Source: Desmodesmus armatus | Taxonomy: Eukaryota > Chlorophyta > Chlorophyceae > Sphaeropleales > Scenedesmaceae | Assembly (NCBI GenBank): GCA_007449985.2 | Contig: VIIQ02000163.1 | Span: 1 to 64,000, forward strand | DNA: 64,000 nt | Direction: 5' to 3' | Shown here: positions 1 through 11,482 of the stretch, piece by piece | Layout of the letters: each line of letters begins with the position of its first letter | How positions within the stretch are numbered: the first letter of the stretch is position 1 | The notes under the pieces: model-generated | Seen by the model: only the letters and a program-made list of their open reading frames with translations | Told to the model about the DNA's origin: nothing | Database searches by the model: none | Position numbers and translations under genes: made by a program

Positions 1-52
1 GTTCCGATATGCATCGCTCACACTCATTTGTTTTTCCTGTTGCTTCCCGCAG

Positions 53-1287
53 ATGATTACTGCTTACCAGCGCGACAACCAGCTGTACTGCGTCCGGGCG
101 AAGTATGTGCCCAACAACCCGTCTAACCTTCAGATGGGCTTCCAGGTCGTCAATTCCGCCCGCCAAGGCAGTGTCACAGGCACTCTGGTCGGCAGCAGCG
201 GCAGCGGCGCCACCAGCAGCACCAACAACCTGTTTGGAGGCTCAACCGCCATTATGGCCTTCCCCAACGGAGGCAGCAGCTCCACTTCTGCCAGCAAGCT
301 GAATGTGGGGCCTGCATTCCTAGCTGGCTTCTACCTTGCTGGAATCAAGCAGGCCTTTGGACCCTACTGGGTGGTCGCTGCAGGTAAGGATCTCACACAC
401 ATGGTGCCTGCAGGCTGGTGTACTGCTGACACTGCTGCTGTTCCTTTTGAGGACTTTCAACAGCCAAACCGTCCCCAAGTTCCAAGTTAGCTCAGCTCAC
501 CTCTGACACTATGGCAGTGCCATGATGGCAGTGCCACCTCACTTACCTAGTGAGACAGTTGGCCGCCACGTCTTGTTGCCAGCAGCAGGCTGGCTTGCTT
601 GCAAGCTGCACAGCTGCCCCCCTTCCCCCCCCCCCCCCCCCCGCAACTTACAGCACCCTAGCTTGTTACTGCTACTGACAAAACCTATTGTCATCTCTAT
701 GCAGGTGCTTCCCCTGACGGCAGCAACTATGACTGGGCTATCGTCAGTGGCGGTCCACCCAAGACAACCACCAAGGCTGGGTGTGCTGCAGGACCCCTCA
801 ACCCAACAATGTTCGACACCAACGGCGCAGGTGGGCACTCAGGGCCGTTTTGTTACGGCAGCCAAGCTCAAAGCAGCCACCAACATTTGTGCATGATCAG
901 CTTGGCCATTATCTAGGACACGGCGATCTGCAGCTGCTGTTTGCACCACTACTACTGAGTAGCTCCTACTTTAAGTCTAGACTGTATGAGTTGTATCCTG
1001 CGCATGACCGGTTTGTGCGACATGTGCTGACATGCTCTGCTGCCTCCCTGCCATCCTCCCCCCCTGCAGGTCTGTGGCTGTTCTCCCGCAAGCCCGTTGA
1101 CCCCGCCAACACAGCCATCATGAGGACCAAAGCACAGCAGCTGGGCTTCGATGTTTCAGTGCTCAAGAAGGTTCAGCAGCAAGGGTGCACCTACCCCTCC
1201 ACCGTTTCATCAACAGACATGGCAACCGTTGCATCAGCGGTCGGCAACACGTTCCCTCTCCTGCGGGGCCTAGGGTTTGGGTTTTAG
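53..1287 (+). CDS. Lipocalin-like protein, 3' part of gene
   Basis: The 5' exons lie left of the window. Visible exons are 53-383, 705-830 and 1070-1287, and the joins (phase 1, phase 1) leave an open frame of 224 codons ending in TAG. Lipocalin signatures appear in order: a strand near 'YCVRAKYVPNN', a 'VVN' strand, 'YWVVAAG' before the first visible splice, 'YDWAIVSGG' in the middle exon and 'GLWLFSRKP' opening the last exon, followed by a C-terminal helix and 'QQQGC'. This order matches the apolipoprotein D / bacterial Blc / plant temperature-induced lipocalin group, small barrels that bind lipophilic ligands, often at membranes. A Gly/Ser/Thr-rich loop (about residues 45-80 of the visible part) is longer than usual. 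The ATG at 53 directly follows an acceptor AG and is not argued to be the start. Both introns end in C-rich tracts. Ligand and location cannot be read from the sequence. Confidence 0.75.
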
Positions 1288-1492
1288 CCTGCACCACAAG
1301 CCTTGAATTCAGATCCTGCTGGAATGTGAGTGTACATAGGTTGCTGGGTATGGGATTGTATATAGGCTGCAATTGGCTGGTTGTTGTGGCCTCTTTCCCT
1401 GGGCCTGTGGTGCCGGGGCTGGCTGTGGATTTGTTCCAGTATCCGCTCAACGGAGTCAGCCGCTGGCTCCCTTGTTTTTTTGTTTGCTGTTC

Positions 1493-1504
1493 TGTAAGCT
1501 GTAA
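1493..1504 (+). terminator. Two TGTAA poly(A) signals of the lipocalin-like gene
   Basis: TGTAA occurs at 1493-1497 and again at 1500-1504, about 210 bases after the stop codon. TGTAA, rather than AATAAA, is the usual poly(A) signal of chlorophycean algae, so this both suggests a 3' end and supports the taxonomic assignment. Confidence 0.5.
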
Positions 1505-1914
1505 CACCTTACATCAAGACTCGACAGTGCTCAACATGCAGCGCGGCCACAGTGTGGCTCTGTGTGCCGCTGGTTCGGTCCCCGTATGCACACTTTTGGC
1601 GGCCATCCAGTTGATGGCAGTTTCCAAACTTGCACAAATACATTGTGCAGATTTATTTGACAGCTGTCCTCATCGCTGCCTGTGCAAGCTGCCCACAGCC
1701 CGACCAAGAAATTGTGGCACACACCAGAGCAGCTTGATGTTGTGAACTTGTTTGATCAAAGGAGCAGGAACAACTCTTGCTTTGCCAGCGCTTCTGCAGC
1801 ATACCACCAGCTCACGGCAGCGGTACGATACAAAGGGGGTGTATCGGATTCTTTCTTCTACACACACCAGCTCACAGCACACACTGTTGTACGGCAAACA
1901 CTGTTGCATGACTC

Positions 1915-2165
1915 GAGCCGTGCCTGAACACCTTGTGGGGCCCACCAAGGCTCATGAGGTAGAGACAACCACTACGGCCACACCTTTGCAAAGCATTGCA
2001 TCTGCACAGCCTCGCATCTGTGTCGTGAGGGGGAGGGTGGGTGCCAACGACAGCGGCAGCTCGCCGCTGCCCCCCCCCCCCCCGGCGCCTGGAGCTGCCG
2101 CCGCAGTGCTGCCAGCAGCACTCCATCAGACACAGCACCAGGCAGGCAGTGCTTGCTGTTAGCGG
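1915..2165 (-). repeat. Distant copy of the HDAC 3'-terminal segment
   Basis: About 250 bases match the segment around 9027-9300 in the same order. First comes a block reading 'cgtgcctgaacacc', then 'accaaggctcat', then the HDAC C-terminal coding block read on the minus strand (SDGVLLAALRRQLQ). It sits about 7-8 kb from the tandem array, in the same orientation. A poly-C expansion at about 2070-2085 interrupts it. It has no upstream HDAC exons, so it is a duplicated fragment and not a gene. Confidence 0.75.
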
Positions 2166-3261
2166 CTATTGGATAGCGATGCCGCCACTGTAATCGTCGA
2201 CACCATACGCAGCTTTGCCCGGGAACGGTACCTACTACTGGATCCAGTGGGAGGTGCAGCCATGCCCCATGCATTCATTGAGAGACCTCCTGTCTGCTGC
2301 AGCAGCTGATGCATGCTGCAGAGGCAGGAACCCAAGCTGGCACAGCAGGCACACCGCATCCCTCAGCCTTACAATGTCAACAATGCAAGAGCAATGCACC
2401 AGCCTGAACCCTGATTGGCACGCTGCTGAATCACTGCCTTGCCTATCCAACACGCAGGCACACGGCATGCTGCTGGCAGCCGCAGCCATGATAAACAAAG
2501 ACAAAACCCTTCATAGTAGAAGTTATAGAGACAGACATCAAGCAAGCACAGCAAAGCAGCTGCTGCTCTGTAATTCAACTGCAACTGATACCAATCACCA
2601 GAGAGCCTCCCTGAACAAAATGACAGCAGCCAGTCACAGACAGAAACAACAAGCTCTTGCCAGAGTGGCCCAGAGAGCTGTAAAAGCTACCCCCTGAGGA
2701 ATCACACTCAACCCATACGAGAGCAAGCTGCAACCAAGTACGCAACACTGGGCTTCTTTCTGCGCTAAAAGATAAAGATACAGAGACACCCCCTTGGTCT
2801 CTTAACGCCATAGGACTTCGTCCCATTGGCCTCGCGTCCGTTGAGGACGGCTCTTCATACCACTATACCACTATTCGCTAGCCCACTGCATGGAGCAGAC
2901 ATGCAGCTGCAAGATCAACAGGCACCAACATTTGAGCTGAGACTACGCCACCACACACACCGAGCATGGTGGAACTTCCTCTTGAAGTCACAAGTACCAA
3001 AGAAGCAGGCAGGGAACAGGCCATGCTGGACTACTACTACCACACAGCCAAGCACGGTCGTAATCATACCCTTAGCACAACAACACTGAGCATGATGGTT
3101 TGACAGATACAATCCAACAACCTCCTTGCACATGTGTGCAGTCACAGTGGACAGGAAGGGTGCATTGGAGAAACCTGCCTGCAACCCAGTGCCTGACCTG
3201 ACCTAGCAATGTGTGCGGAGACATGCAAAGCAACCACATCGGCCCAAAGGAGTTGCAACCG

Positions 3262-3330
3262 AATCAACTGCAAACCATATAAGACAAATCAACTGCAAAC
3301 TTTCAACACAAATCAACTGCACACAGCAGG
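3262..3330 (+). repeat. Short direct repeats (aatcaactgcaaac type)
   Basis: Three close copies of the motif 'aatcaactgcaaac' follow one another at roughly 24-base spacing (about 3262, 3287 and 3311), and a related copy lies near 3649. No function is apparent. Confidence 0.5.
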
Positions 3331-4082
3331 GTTGTAGACGGTCAACAGGACACACCCAAGCTGAAGCCAATGAACAAGCTTGAAAAACGCAAGATCCACC
3401 CCTTGTGCTAGCCCAGAGCATGGCGCAGTGAACAACAACAATGTAGCACCAGCGGAAACCAAGTGAGCAACCACACTGTGCATGGTCCAGCACGATGCTG
3501 CTGCCAAAGTCTTGGGGCCCAACGAGCAGGTGTACATAGGCCCAAGTTAGGCCAGCACCACTAGCCTGGTGGGATCCATCCCCTTGTAGGTATGCAGTTC
3601 CAAAACTGTGAACCCAGTACACCGTACATGAACACAGTACATGCATACAAATCAACTGGCAACCCTCAAACTGCTGTGCGCTGTGTAGAGCCTCATCCAC
3701 AGCCAATACGCCAACCTAACGCAAGTGCAACTGATAGGACGGCAACCGTACAACCCAACCAATACAGACCAGCAAGCAAAGACCAACAGACAACTGCTGC
3801 ACGTGTTGCCCATATACATCGGGCAGCAGCGCACATACAGCACGTGCACAGCCACTAGCTGTTTGCTGCTGTGCTCTCACAGAGCAGTTGTGGCCAAGCT
3901 AGAGCAAGCTTTGGAGTAGCTCATGCCTACCAACAGCAGCCTACTAGGTCTGGCAGACCAGTAATACCCAAAACAAAGCAACACAAGCACGCGCATTATG
4001 CCATGCCTCAATGCAAACCACAAAGCCTTGCTCTGCTATGTGGTGCGTGCTGCAGTGCTTACTGCCGTAGGTTTTGCAGCAG

Positions 4083-7000
4083 CTACTGCTGCATGTTGTC
4101 CATCCGCATCTCCAGCCCAGCTACCATCACCACCAGCTGTGACAGCTCCTTCTGTTGGGCTTGTACTAGCCCCAGCAGTGCAACCTGCTGCTGCTGCATT
4201 GCAAACATGTCCTGTTGCTGCGTGGACACCTGCTCCTGTAGTGCCGCTTTGTCCTGCTGCAGTGTAGCTACCTGCAGCTGCTGCTCTGACAGCTGCTGTT
4301 GCAGCTGTGTGGTCAGCACAGATTGCTGCTGCACTGCTGCCTGCAGCTGCCCCTGCAATGAGTCGACCTGCTGTGCTGACACCTGCTGCTGCGTAGACGC
4401 CTGCTGCTGCAGTTCAGCCATTTGCTGCTGCTGGTTTCGCAGCTGTTGTTGCATGCTGCGCAGCTGTGCGTTTAGCACAGTCTGCCTCTGCTGCTCGTCT
4501 GCTTGCATCTTCTGCAGTTGCCCCTGCCAGCCATCGTTCTGTGCTGTCAACTGCGCCTGCAGGCTAGCAATCAGCTGCTGCTGCGCTGCTGACTGCTCCT
4601 GCAGGACAACAGCCTGCTGGTGTTGCTGCTGCTGCTGTGCTGCTGACTGCTTTTGCAGGGTAGCAGTCTGCTCCTGCGCCTTTGTCACCTGCGCATACAG
4701 GACAGCAAGCAGCTGCTGCTGCGCTGCTGACTGCTCTTGCAGGTTAGCAGTCTGCCGCTGCTGTTCGGTAAACTGCGCCTGTAGGCTAGCAGTCTGCTGC
4801 TGCAGGCTAGCAATCAGTTGCTGCTGTGCGGTTGACTGCTCCTGCAGGCTCGCAGTCTGCTGCTGCTGTCCGGTAAATTGCACCTGCAGGCTAGCAATCA
4901 GCTGCTGCTGTGCCGCTGACTGGTTCTGCAGGCTAGCACTCTGCTGTTGCTGTGCTGCTGACTGCTCCTGCAGACTAGCAGTCTGCTGCTGCGCCTTTGT
5001 TAACTGCACCTGCAGGCCAGCACTGTGCTGCTCCTGTGCGGTCAACTGCACCTGCAGGTCAGCAATCAGCTGCTTTTGTGCAGCCGACTGCTCCTGCAGG
5101 CTAGTAGCCTGCTCCTGCACTGCTGACAACTGCACCTGCAAGCCAGCAGTGCGCTGCTCCTGTTCGGTTAACTGCGCCTGCAGGCCAGCAGTGCGCTGTA
5201 TTTTTGCTGCTAACTGCTCCTCCATCAACTGTGCCTGCAGGCTAGCCGTCTGCTGCTGCTGTGCTGCTGACTGCGCCTGCAGGCTATCAATCTGCTCCTG
5301 CGCTGCTGACTGCTTTTGCAGGGTAGCAGTCAGCTCCTGTGCCTTTGTCAACTGCTGCCGTAGGCCAGCAAACTGCTGCTCCTGTGCGGTCAACTGCACC
5401 TGCAGGCCAGCAAACAACTGCTGCTGTGCTGCTGACTGCTTTTGCAGGCCAGCAGCCTGCTGCTTCTGCGCTGCTGACAGCTGCGCCTGCTGGCTGGCAG
5501 TCTGCTGCTCCTGCACACCCGAGGCCCTGAGCTCGGCCACGTGTTGTGCCAGGCTGCGCATGACTGTGGGCTGGCATACTGGGTCTGCAGCACAGTGCTC
5601 CAGCAGCTGCAGCCACACATCAGGGGTTTGGCCAGCCTGCAAAGCACGCAACAGTCACAGCAACAGCCAGGGTGCTCCCGTCATGCAGCTGCCAAAGCCG
5701 CTAGCTGGTAGAAAGACAGCGCACTGGATTCAGCCAAAGTCAATCATCGTGAAGATCAACAGGGAGAGCTAGAGGGGTGATGCTTGTTGCTGTCGGCCCT
5801 CAAGTACGGTTGCCATGCAGCAATGTCTTTCTACAAGGCTTGTTCAACTTGAGGAGGTTTCAAGGAGTGAACTTACCAAGGTTTCAAGTTGCAGGTGCCT
5901 AATAGAGACATCGTCATCCTCGTCATCAGCAAGGCTGCACCTGAAGTGTGTCAGCGCTGACAGGCTGGTGAGCAGCAGCAGGGCAGTCGCCGGACAGGCC
6001 CGATTGCCCAGAGTGAGCTGCAGCTCCTGCAACCGCGTGACAGCTGCTAGGCCGCTCATAGACACCCCTATGCCCCCCTGGCCATGCTGCAGCACAAGCT
6101 CACAGCCCAAGTGTGTCAGGGCTGTGAGCTTGTGCAACTCAGACACATGCCGCCCAGGCTGAAGCGGCATGCCTGCAATGCTGCGCAGGTTGGGGCAGCA
6201 GCTGACGAGGCTAGCCAGGTCTCCTGCTCCCCATGCTGCACCTGTCAGGGCAGCACCCGCCTCAAACAAGCTGAACGACGTAAGCTGCTGCAGCTCGCGC
6301 CCTGCGGAGAACACATGCTGCCAGATACCCTGCGGGCAGTTGGTGTGACACAGCTCGAGGCACACTAGGCTGCTGCTGGCTGTGAGGGCGGCATATGCAG
6401 GACCCACAGGCGGCCACTGCAGCCCATGCCTGGGCTTTAGAGACAGCACCGTCAGGTGCTGCAGCCGAGACATGCAGGACAGCCAGGACCCAGGCCACTC
6501 AGCAGGATCCTGCACATCTCCAGCACAGTGCAGGTGCTGCAGTGTGGCTGGGACTAGGGACAGCAGCCCTGACTCCACTGGTGAGGCCAGCACCAGCTTC
6601 TGCAGGGAGGGCGGGAGCTGCAGCCCAGGGGCTGTGCTGGGGCCAACCACAGCACCACCCGCAGCCACCAAGTACAGCTCCTGCAGCTTGGTGAGGTCAC
6701 CCAGCTGCAGGAGGTTCACAGCACTCAAGCCGCTGCACTGGAGGTATGTCAGGTGCTGCAAGCGCGGCAGCGTGGCAGGTGACAAGCCAGCTAGTGCGTA
6801 CGGCACCCCTAAGGCATCCCCTGTCTTGGGCACCACCTTCAAATGCTGCAGGTGCTGAAGGTCCGACAGGCTGCGCAGCACAGCACCTGCAGGTGCGTCC
6901 ATGATGTTGCACTTTAGCTCCAGGTGTGTCAGCTTGGGGCAGCCGGCGATCACACCTGGGGTGCCGTCTGCTGCTGGTCCTAGCTGCACATCACAGTCCA

Positions 7001-7304
7001 ACAGATCAAGCTTCAGCAGCTGCTCGAACGGCAGCTGCTTCAGGATCCACTGCGAGCCGCACACCGATACTGTGGTTGCGTTTCGGCCGTATTTGGACAG
7101 CCATGACCCTTGCACGTCGGCTGGAGGAGATTTCAAGCCCAGCTCCAGCTCCTGCACTGATGCTATCACTGCTTTCTGCAGCCTGCCTGGGTGGGCTATG
7201 CAGCAGTTTAAAACGTCTTGAAGTGTTAATACTGGCTGCTGTAGCACGAGGTTGAGGATGTCAACTGGCAGAGAGTCTAGACGGGGGAGGACCTCCTTCG
7301 ACAT
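4083..7304 (-). CDS. F-box-like/LRR protein with Gln-rich coiled-coil tail
   Basis: There are two exons, 7304-5877 and 5636-4083, joined in phase 0 across a 240-base intron with a canonical GTAAGT donor and a TTTGCAG acceptor. The product is 993 aa and the start is ATG at 7304-7302. Residues about 8-45 (RLDSLPVDILNLVLQQP) look like a short F-box-type helix region. Residues about 90-476 form irregular leucine-rich repeats (LTHLELK, LQHLTYLQ, LQELYLV, LTVLSL, LTALTHLG, LQELQLTL). Exon 2 gives about 40 ordinary residues (DVWLQLLEHCAADP), then roughly 450 residues of a degenerate repeat of about 14 residues of the type 'SAAQQQQTASLQAQL', predicted as a long coiled coil. F-box/LRR proteins commonly present substrates to SCF ubiquitin ligases, but the F-box assignment here is an inference. 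The antisense strand of exon 2 is also open (Cys-rich) only because of CTG/CAG codon bias. Confidence 0.8.
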
Positions 7305-7481
7305 GGTTCAACTACCTTATTTATCAGCTACTAGAAGAGCTACTGGAGGTGACAGCCTTGTCTCAACAACGTCATGCATTACCGCAAGTTACAGGTGACA
7401 CTGAGACAACCACAGAGGAGCTCAGTTTCAAACCGAAACGCTGCCAACGGTCCTTACCGGTAAAAACCGAATCCGGCCCGG
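7305..7481 (-). promoter_or_regulatory. Upstream region of the LRR gene
   Basis: This is 177 bases between the LRR start codon and the left inverted repeat of the 7482-8323 element. It contains no other exon. I see no certain TATA box. The element therefore sits immediately upstream of the LRR promoter. Confidence 0.3.
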
Positions 7482-8091
7482 CTCAGGGCAGGGATTAGTT
7501 GAAACTGACACAGTGACTTATTTTATCAGAGGGGGGGGGGCTCGGGGCATTGCTGGAAAAACAGACGCCCCACCCCGTGGGGCGTCCGGAAATTTTTTTT
7601 GGGGAGTGCCCCATGGGGGGGGGGGGGGGGGGGGGGGGGGGCAAAGGGCATTCCTGGTGGTGGGCAGGGAGGGGGGGGGCTGCCTGGCCAGGACCTTCCG
7701 CTGCCATGGGGAGAGGGGGTTAGCAGGCTGGCTGGTACCCAAAGGGACCAGTACTACTAGTGGTATGGCTGCTGCCTCAATGCACACTGCTTGGACGACC
7801 AACATGGTGTGGACACCCACATGGACACCCACAATCTCATCCTTGCACACTGGCTGTTACTTGCTAAACACCGTTGATACTGAGATTGAGTTGTGCTGCG
7901 TTTGTATGGAGCAGATGCCTGTTTGGCACCACCTTTTCACCCCTGAGCGTAACCACAGCCCCCCCCCCCCCCAAGACACACACACACACGCACACACTGT
8001 CTTTGCCTACAACAAAACACACGCACTGTCTGATTGGCGATCCACACAGTCCACACATGCAGAGGCAATCAGTGTGCGAGCGATCCTGGGG

Positions 8092-8126
<35 letters not shown>

Positions 8127-8323
8127 CTTGCACGAACCTCGGCCCAGGGGGGGGGGGGGGGGGGGGGGGGGCTTAGGGCTTTGGCAGCAATGAGCCAAGG
8201 CAGTGCCCTACCCCATGGGGCTTGGCACGGATTTGATGAATCGAGTGTCCCATGGGGTAGGGCACTGTCCTGGGCCTGCTAAAATAAGTCACTGTGTCAG
8301 TTTCAACTAATCCCTGCCCTCAG
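7482..8323. mobile_element. Non-autonomous TIR element (MITE-like), about 840 bp
   Basis: The ends 7482-7529 and 8276-8323 are 48-base terminal inverted repeats that differ at about two positions (core GGGATTAGTTGAAACTGACA). The interior has long G runs (7617-7641, 8096-8126, 8149-8171), a CA-rich patch (7978-7997) and an internal hairpin: 8201-8220 pairs with 8249-8267 around a loop of about 28 bases. No transposase frame is present. The outermost bases (CAGGG-like on the left) recall hAT-type ends, but I could not identify a convincing target-site duplication, so superfamily is open. Confidence 0.75.
8201..8267. repeat. Internal hairpin inside the TIR element
   Basis: The left arm 8201-8220 (cagtgccctaccccatgggg) and right arm 8249-8267 (cccatggggtagggcactg) are complementary over 19 bases. 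The loop is 28 bases. Confidence 0.8.
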
Positions 8324-9159
8324 ACGGTCCGGGCTGGGCCACAAGACAGATACACGGGCATTGCACAGTATTATGTGGACTCTTCTGCCGGCAATCCAGG
8401 TGTTGGACTCCCACACCTGGCTGGGCTGCTGGTGCCGTATATCTCGAGGTATCCCTGGCAGTGCTCCTCACAGACGTGATGCTGCTGCAGCAGTCTGCAG
8501 ACTCAATTATATCTGGGTTCAGGGTGTCCATCACGGGCCAGCTACCTTGCAATGTGCTGATATCGCCAGTGATGATCAATTGATGCCTGGATGATCATCT
8601 GAGAGACACCATTGTGGAGAGACAAAAGGGTACAGGCACATGCTGCGACCTGATGACACCCTGGATCGTTGGCCTAACATTATTATTAGGATGCGACTCG
8701 CAGAGAGGAATGAGAATTCTCCCACAACACATACTGCCCTGCCCTGCCCTGTACTGTAGTGTACTGTACTGTACTGCGATCATTGTAGGTATCATGTGGC
8801 CGCATTTAACCTCACATGTGTGGTGAGGAACAGTGGGTGGAAGTGACAGCTGCATGGCTCCCTTGTTCACTGTAACACAAGTACGCCCCTAAAACACATG
8901 GGCACGTGCCGCGTACACACAGCTCATACCAACCACAACCTGCTGCCAAAACGCTCACACGTCCGTACCGCCTAAGTGCCAGTACATCAAACACTTCCAA
9001 ACTCAGTTGTTTTCATGGTTCCAAGACGTGCCTGAACACCCCGCAAATGGCCAACCAGGCTCATTGCGCACCATTGACAAGGAACGCAATCAAGCAGACA
9101 TTGGGGGGGGGGGGGGGTGTTACAAGTGGATGCTTTCACCGCTGGGCGGTACTCTCCAC
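8324..9159. other. Intergenic stretch without recognisable gene
   Basis: There is no exon with family signal. A GTACT/GCCCT-type simple repeat lies at about 8738-8777; a similar one occurs near 41320-41350. The part from about 9027 on is homologous to 1915 onwards and forms the outer edge of the HDAC 3' array. Confidence 0.35.
9120..9124 (-). terminator. TGTAA beyond the HDAC 3' array
   Basis: This is a minus-strand TGTAA, just past the last copy of the tandem array in the direction of HDAC transcription. If it is the site used, the HDAC 3' UTR would include the whole array (about 1 kb). Inference only. Confidence 0.3.
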
Positions 9160-10250
9160 ACACGTACATCTGCGAAGCCTCACATCTGAGTCGTGAGGGA
9201 CAGTGTGGGTGCCAAAGACAGCGGCAGCTCCTCAATGGGTCCCCCCTCAGCCTGCAACTGCCTTCGCAGTGCTGCCAGCAGCACTCCATCAGACACGACC
9301 AGCCGCTGCTGCTGCTGCTGCTGCTGCTGAGCAACGCCATTGACGTGTGGTCAAGATGGCCATGCAAGAAACACCCCCGTTCCCCGCCCCCAAAAACAGC
9401 ATAGCCTTCAAATCTGTGTTGAGGGACAGTGTGGGTGCCAAAGACAGCGGCAGCTCCTCAATGGGTCCCCCCTCAGCCTGCAACTGCCTTCGCAGTGCTG
9501 CCAGCAGCACTCCATCAGACACGACCAGCCGCTGCTGCTGCTGCTGCTGCTGCTGCTGAGCAACGCCATTGACGTGTGGTCAAGATGGCCATGCAAGAAA
9601 CACCCCCCTTCCCCGCCCCCAAAAACAGCATAGCCTTCAAATCTGTGTTGAGGGACAGTGTGGGTGCCAAAGACAGCGGCAGCTCCTCAATGGGTCCCCC
9701 CTCAGCCTGCAACTGCCTTCGCAGTGCTGCCAGCAGCACTCCATCAGACACGACCAGCCGCTGCTGCTGCTGCTGCTGAGCAACGTCATTGACGTGTGGT
9801 CAAGATGGCCATGCAAGAAACACCCCCCTTCCCCGCCCCAAAAACAGCATAGCCTTCAAATCTGTGTTGAGGGACAGTGTGGGTGCCAATGACAGCGGCA
9901 GCTCACCGCTGGGCCCCCCCTCAGCCTGCAGCTGCCTTCGCAGCGCTGCCAGCAGCACACCGGTTCCGTCAGACATGGTACCGTCAGGACACACAGGACC
10001 ACTGCCAACACCCGATCAGCAACGCCATTGACGCCATTGACGTGTGGCAAAAATGGCCATGCAATACACCACCTCCCCGCCCGGAAAAACAGCACAGCCT
10101 TCAAAGTTGAGTCAAATCTGTGTCGTGAGGGACAGGGTGGGTGCCAAAGACAACGGCAACTCCCCGCTGGGTCCCCCCTCAGCCTGCAGCTGCCGCCGCA
10201 GCGCTGCCAGCAGCACACCGTCAGACACAGGACCACTGCCGACACCCGCT
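9160..10250 (-). repeat. Tandem array of the HDAC C-terminal coding segment
   Basis: Four extra head-to-tail copies lie downstream of the gene, plus the genuine one. The landmark 'gacagcggcagctc' recurs at 9217, 9443, 9672 and 9891, with the variant at 10149 belonging to the real C-terminus, so the periods are 226, 229, 219 and 258. Each unit holds the last 30 or so HDAC codons (minus strand, SDGVLLAALRRQLQAEGG), the stop region, a block 'gccattgacgtgtgg', and, in the three copies nearest the array's left end, a CTG tract of variable length (9, 10 and 6 units). The tract accounts for part of the period variation. The two lowest-coordinate copies are nearly identical, so amplification was recent. 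Confidence 0.9.
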
Positions 10251-10416
10251 GCTGCTGCTGCTGCTGAACCGCTGTCCAGCAGCTGCATACTGCCTGTGCT
10301 GATGCTGTGGCCGTGACCTATCAGCAACCCATCTGACTGACCACCAGCAGCAGCAGCAGCAGCAGTAGGACCAAAAGCAGGTGGGGAGCCTCCAGGCAAC
10401 AATGGCCCATCAAACA

Positions 10417-10456
<40 letters not shown>

Positions 10457-10704
10457 AGGGGACCCCGCATTTTCTGCTGCTGCTGGGGTGCTGTTGGGTG
10501 AAGTGACACTGTCAAACCTCACCCTGCCCCTGACAGGACCAACCCCTCCGGCAGCAGCAGCAGCTGCAAATGTCCACCCTGCTGCTGCTGCTGTTGATGC
10601 AAAGGCTTCCCCTCCTGTGTCCCCAACGCATAACCCCTCCCCTGCTGCTGTGGCTGCTGGAAGGCCCAAGCCCAGCAGCCTGTCATGCTGCTGCTGCTGC
10701 TGGA

Positions 10705-10740
<36 letters not shown>

Positions 10741-11028
10741 ACTGCTGTTGTTGTCGAGTTGGTGAGGGGAAGGGTGATGCGTTGCCATCTGTGCTCATGC
10801 GTGCCATGACTGGACTGCTGTTGCTGACACCTCCAACAAGCTGCTGCTGCTGCTGCTGCTCGTGTACCTGCTGCTGCAAGAACGGTGACGGCTGCTGCTG
10901 TTGCAAGAAAGGTGAGGGCATTGGCTGCTGCTGCTGCTGCTGCAAGGCCTCATTGTGGTCCATCCCAGCAGTACCAGGGGAGGAGGTGGGCCTGCTGTCC
11001 ATAGGACAGCTGCCACCATCAGCCGCCA

Positions 11029-11059
<31 letters not shown>

Positions 11060-11451
11060 AAACTGCTGCGCGTACTGCTGCTGCTGCTGCTGGTCCTGAT
11101 ACCCCTGAGGCGATTGCTGCTGCTGCTGCTGCTGCTGGCCCCTGCTGCCAGCCTCTACCCCAAACCCTATGGAAGTGACGCTGCCACCACTACATCCAAA
11201 CCCCCCTCCTCCTCCTGCTGCTGCTGCCGGCGGCGGTCCCCCTAGTAAACCCTGGGATGTCAGGCTGCCGCTAAACCCTAGGCCCCCAGCGCCTCCACTG
11301 AACCCTGGTCCCCCGAGGCTATCCCCCGGCAAGGGTATAGAGTTGAGCCGCCACATTGAGGGCCCAGGGGAGTCAGGGGGACCAGCCAGCAGCGATGCTG
11401 CCATTGCTGCCGCATTGCTGCCACCCCACTCCACCGGCGGCTGTACAAACA

Positions 11452-11482
<31 letters not shown>

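Larger units (their letters stand above)
1505..4082. other. Intergenic region between convergent genes
   Basis: This lies between the 3' ends of the lipocalin-like gene (+) and the LRR gene (-). I see no coding exon with family signal. It contains a diverged copy of the HDAC 3' end (about 1915-2165) and a short direct-repeat cluster near 3262-3330. The rest is low-complexity sequence without recognisable features. Confidence 0.4.

Noticed and set aside
3871..5772. 633-codon Cys-rich open frame on the plus strand
   Set aside because: It is the antisense of the Gln-rich exon: CTG/CAG codons read as TGC. It has no splice logic and no family signal.
7513..8193. 226-codon open frame within the TIR element
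   Set aside because: It is made of G runs (poly-Gly) and repeats. No transposase motifs.
9160..10110. CRISPR array, suggested by regular repeats
   Set aside because: Units are 226-229 bp protein-coding duplications with no short repeat-spacer structure, in a eukaryotic genome.
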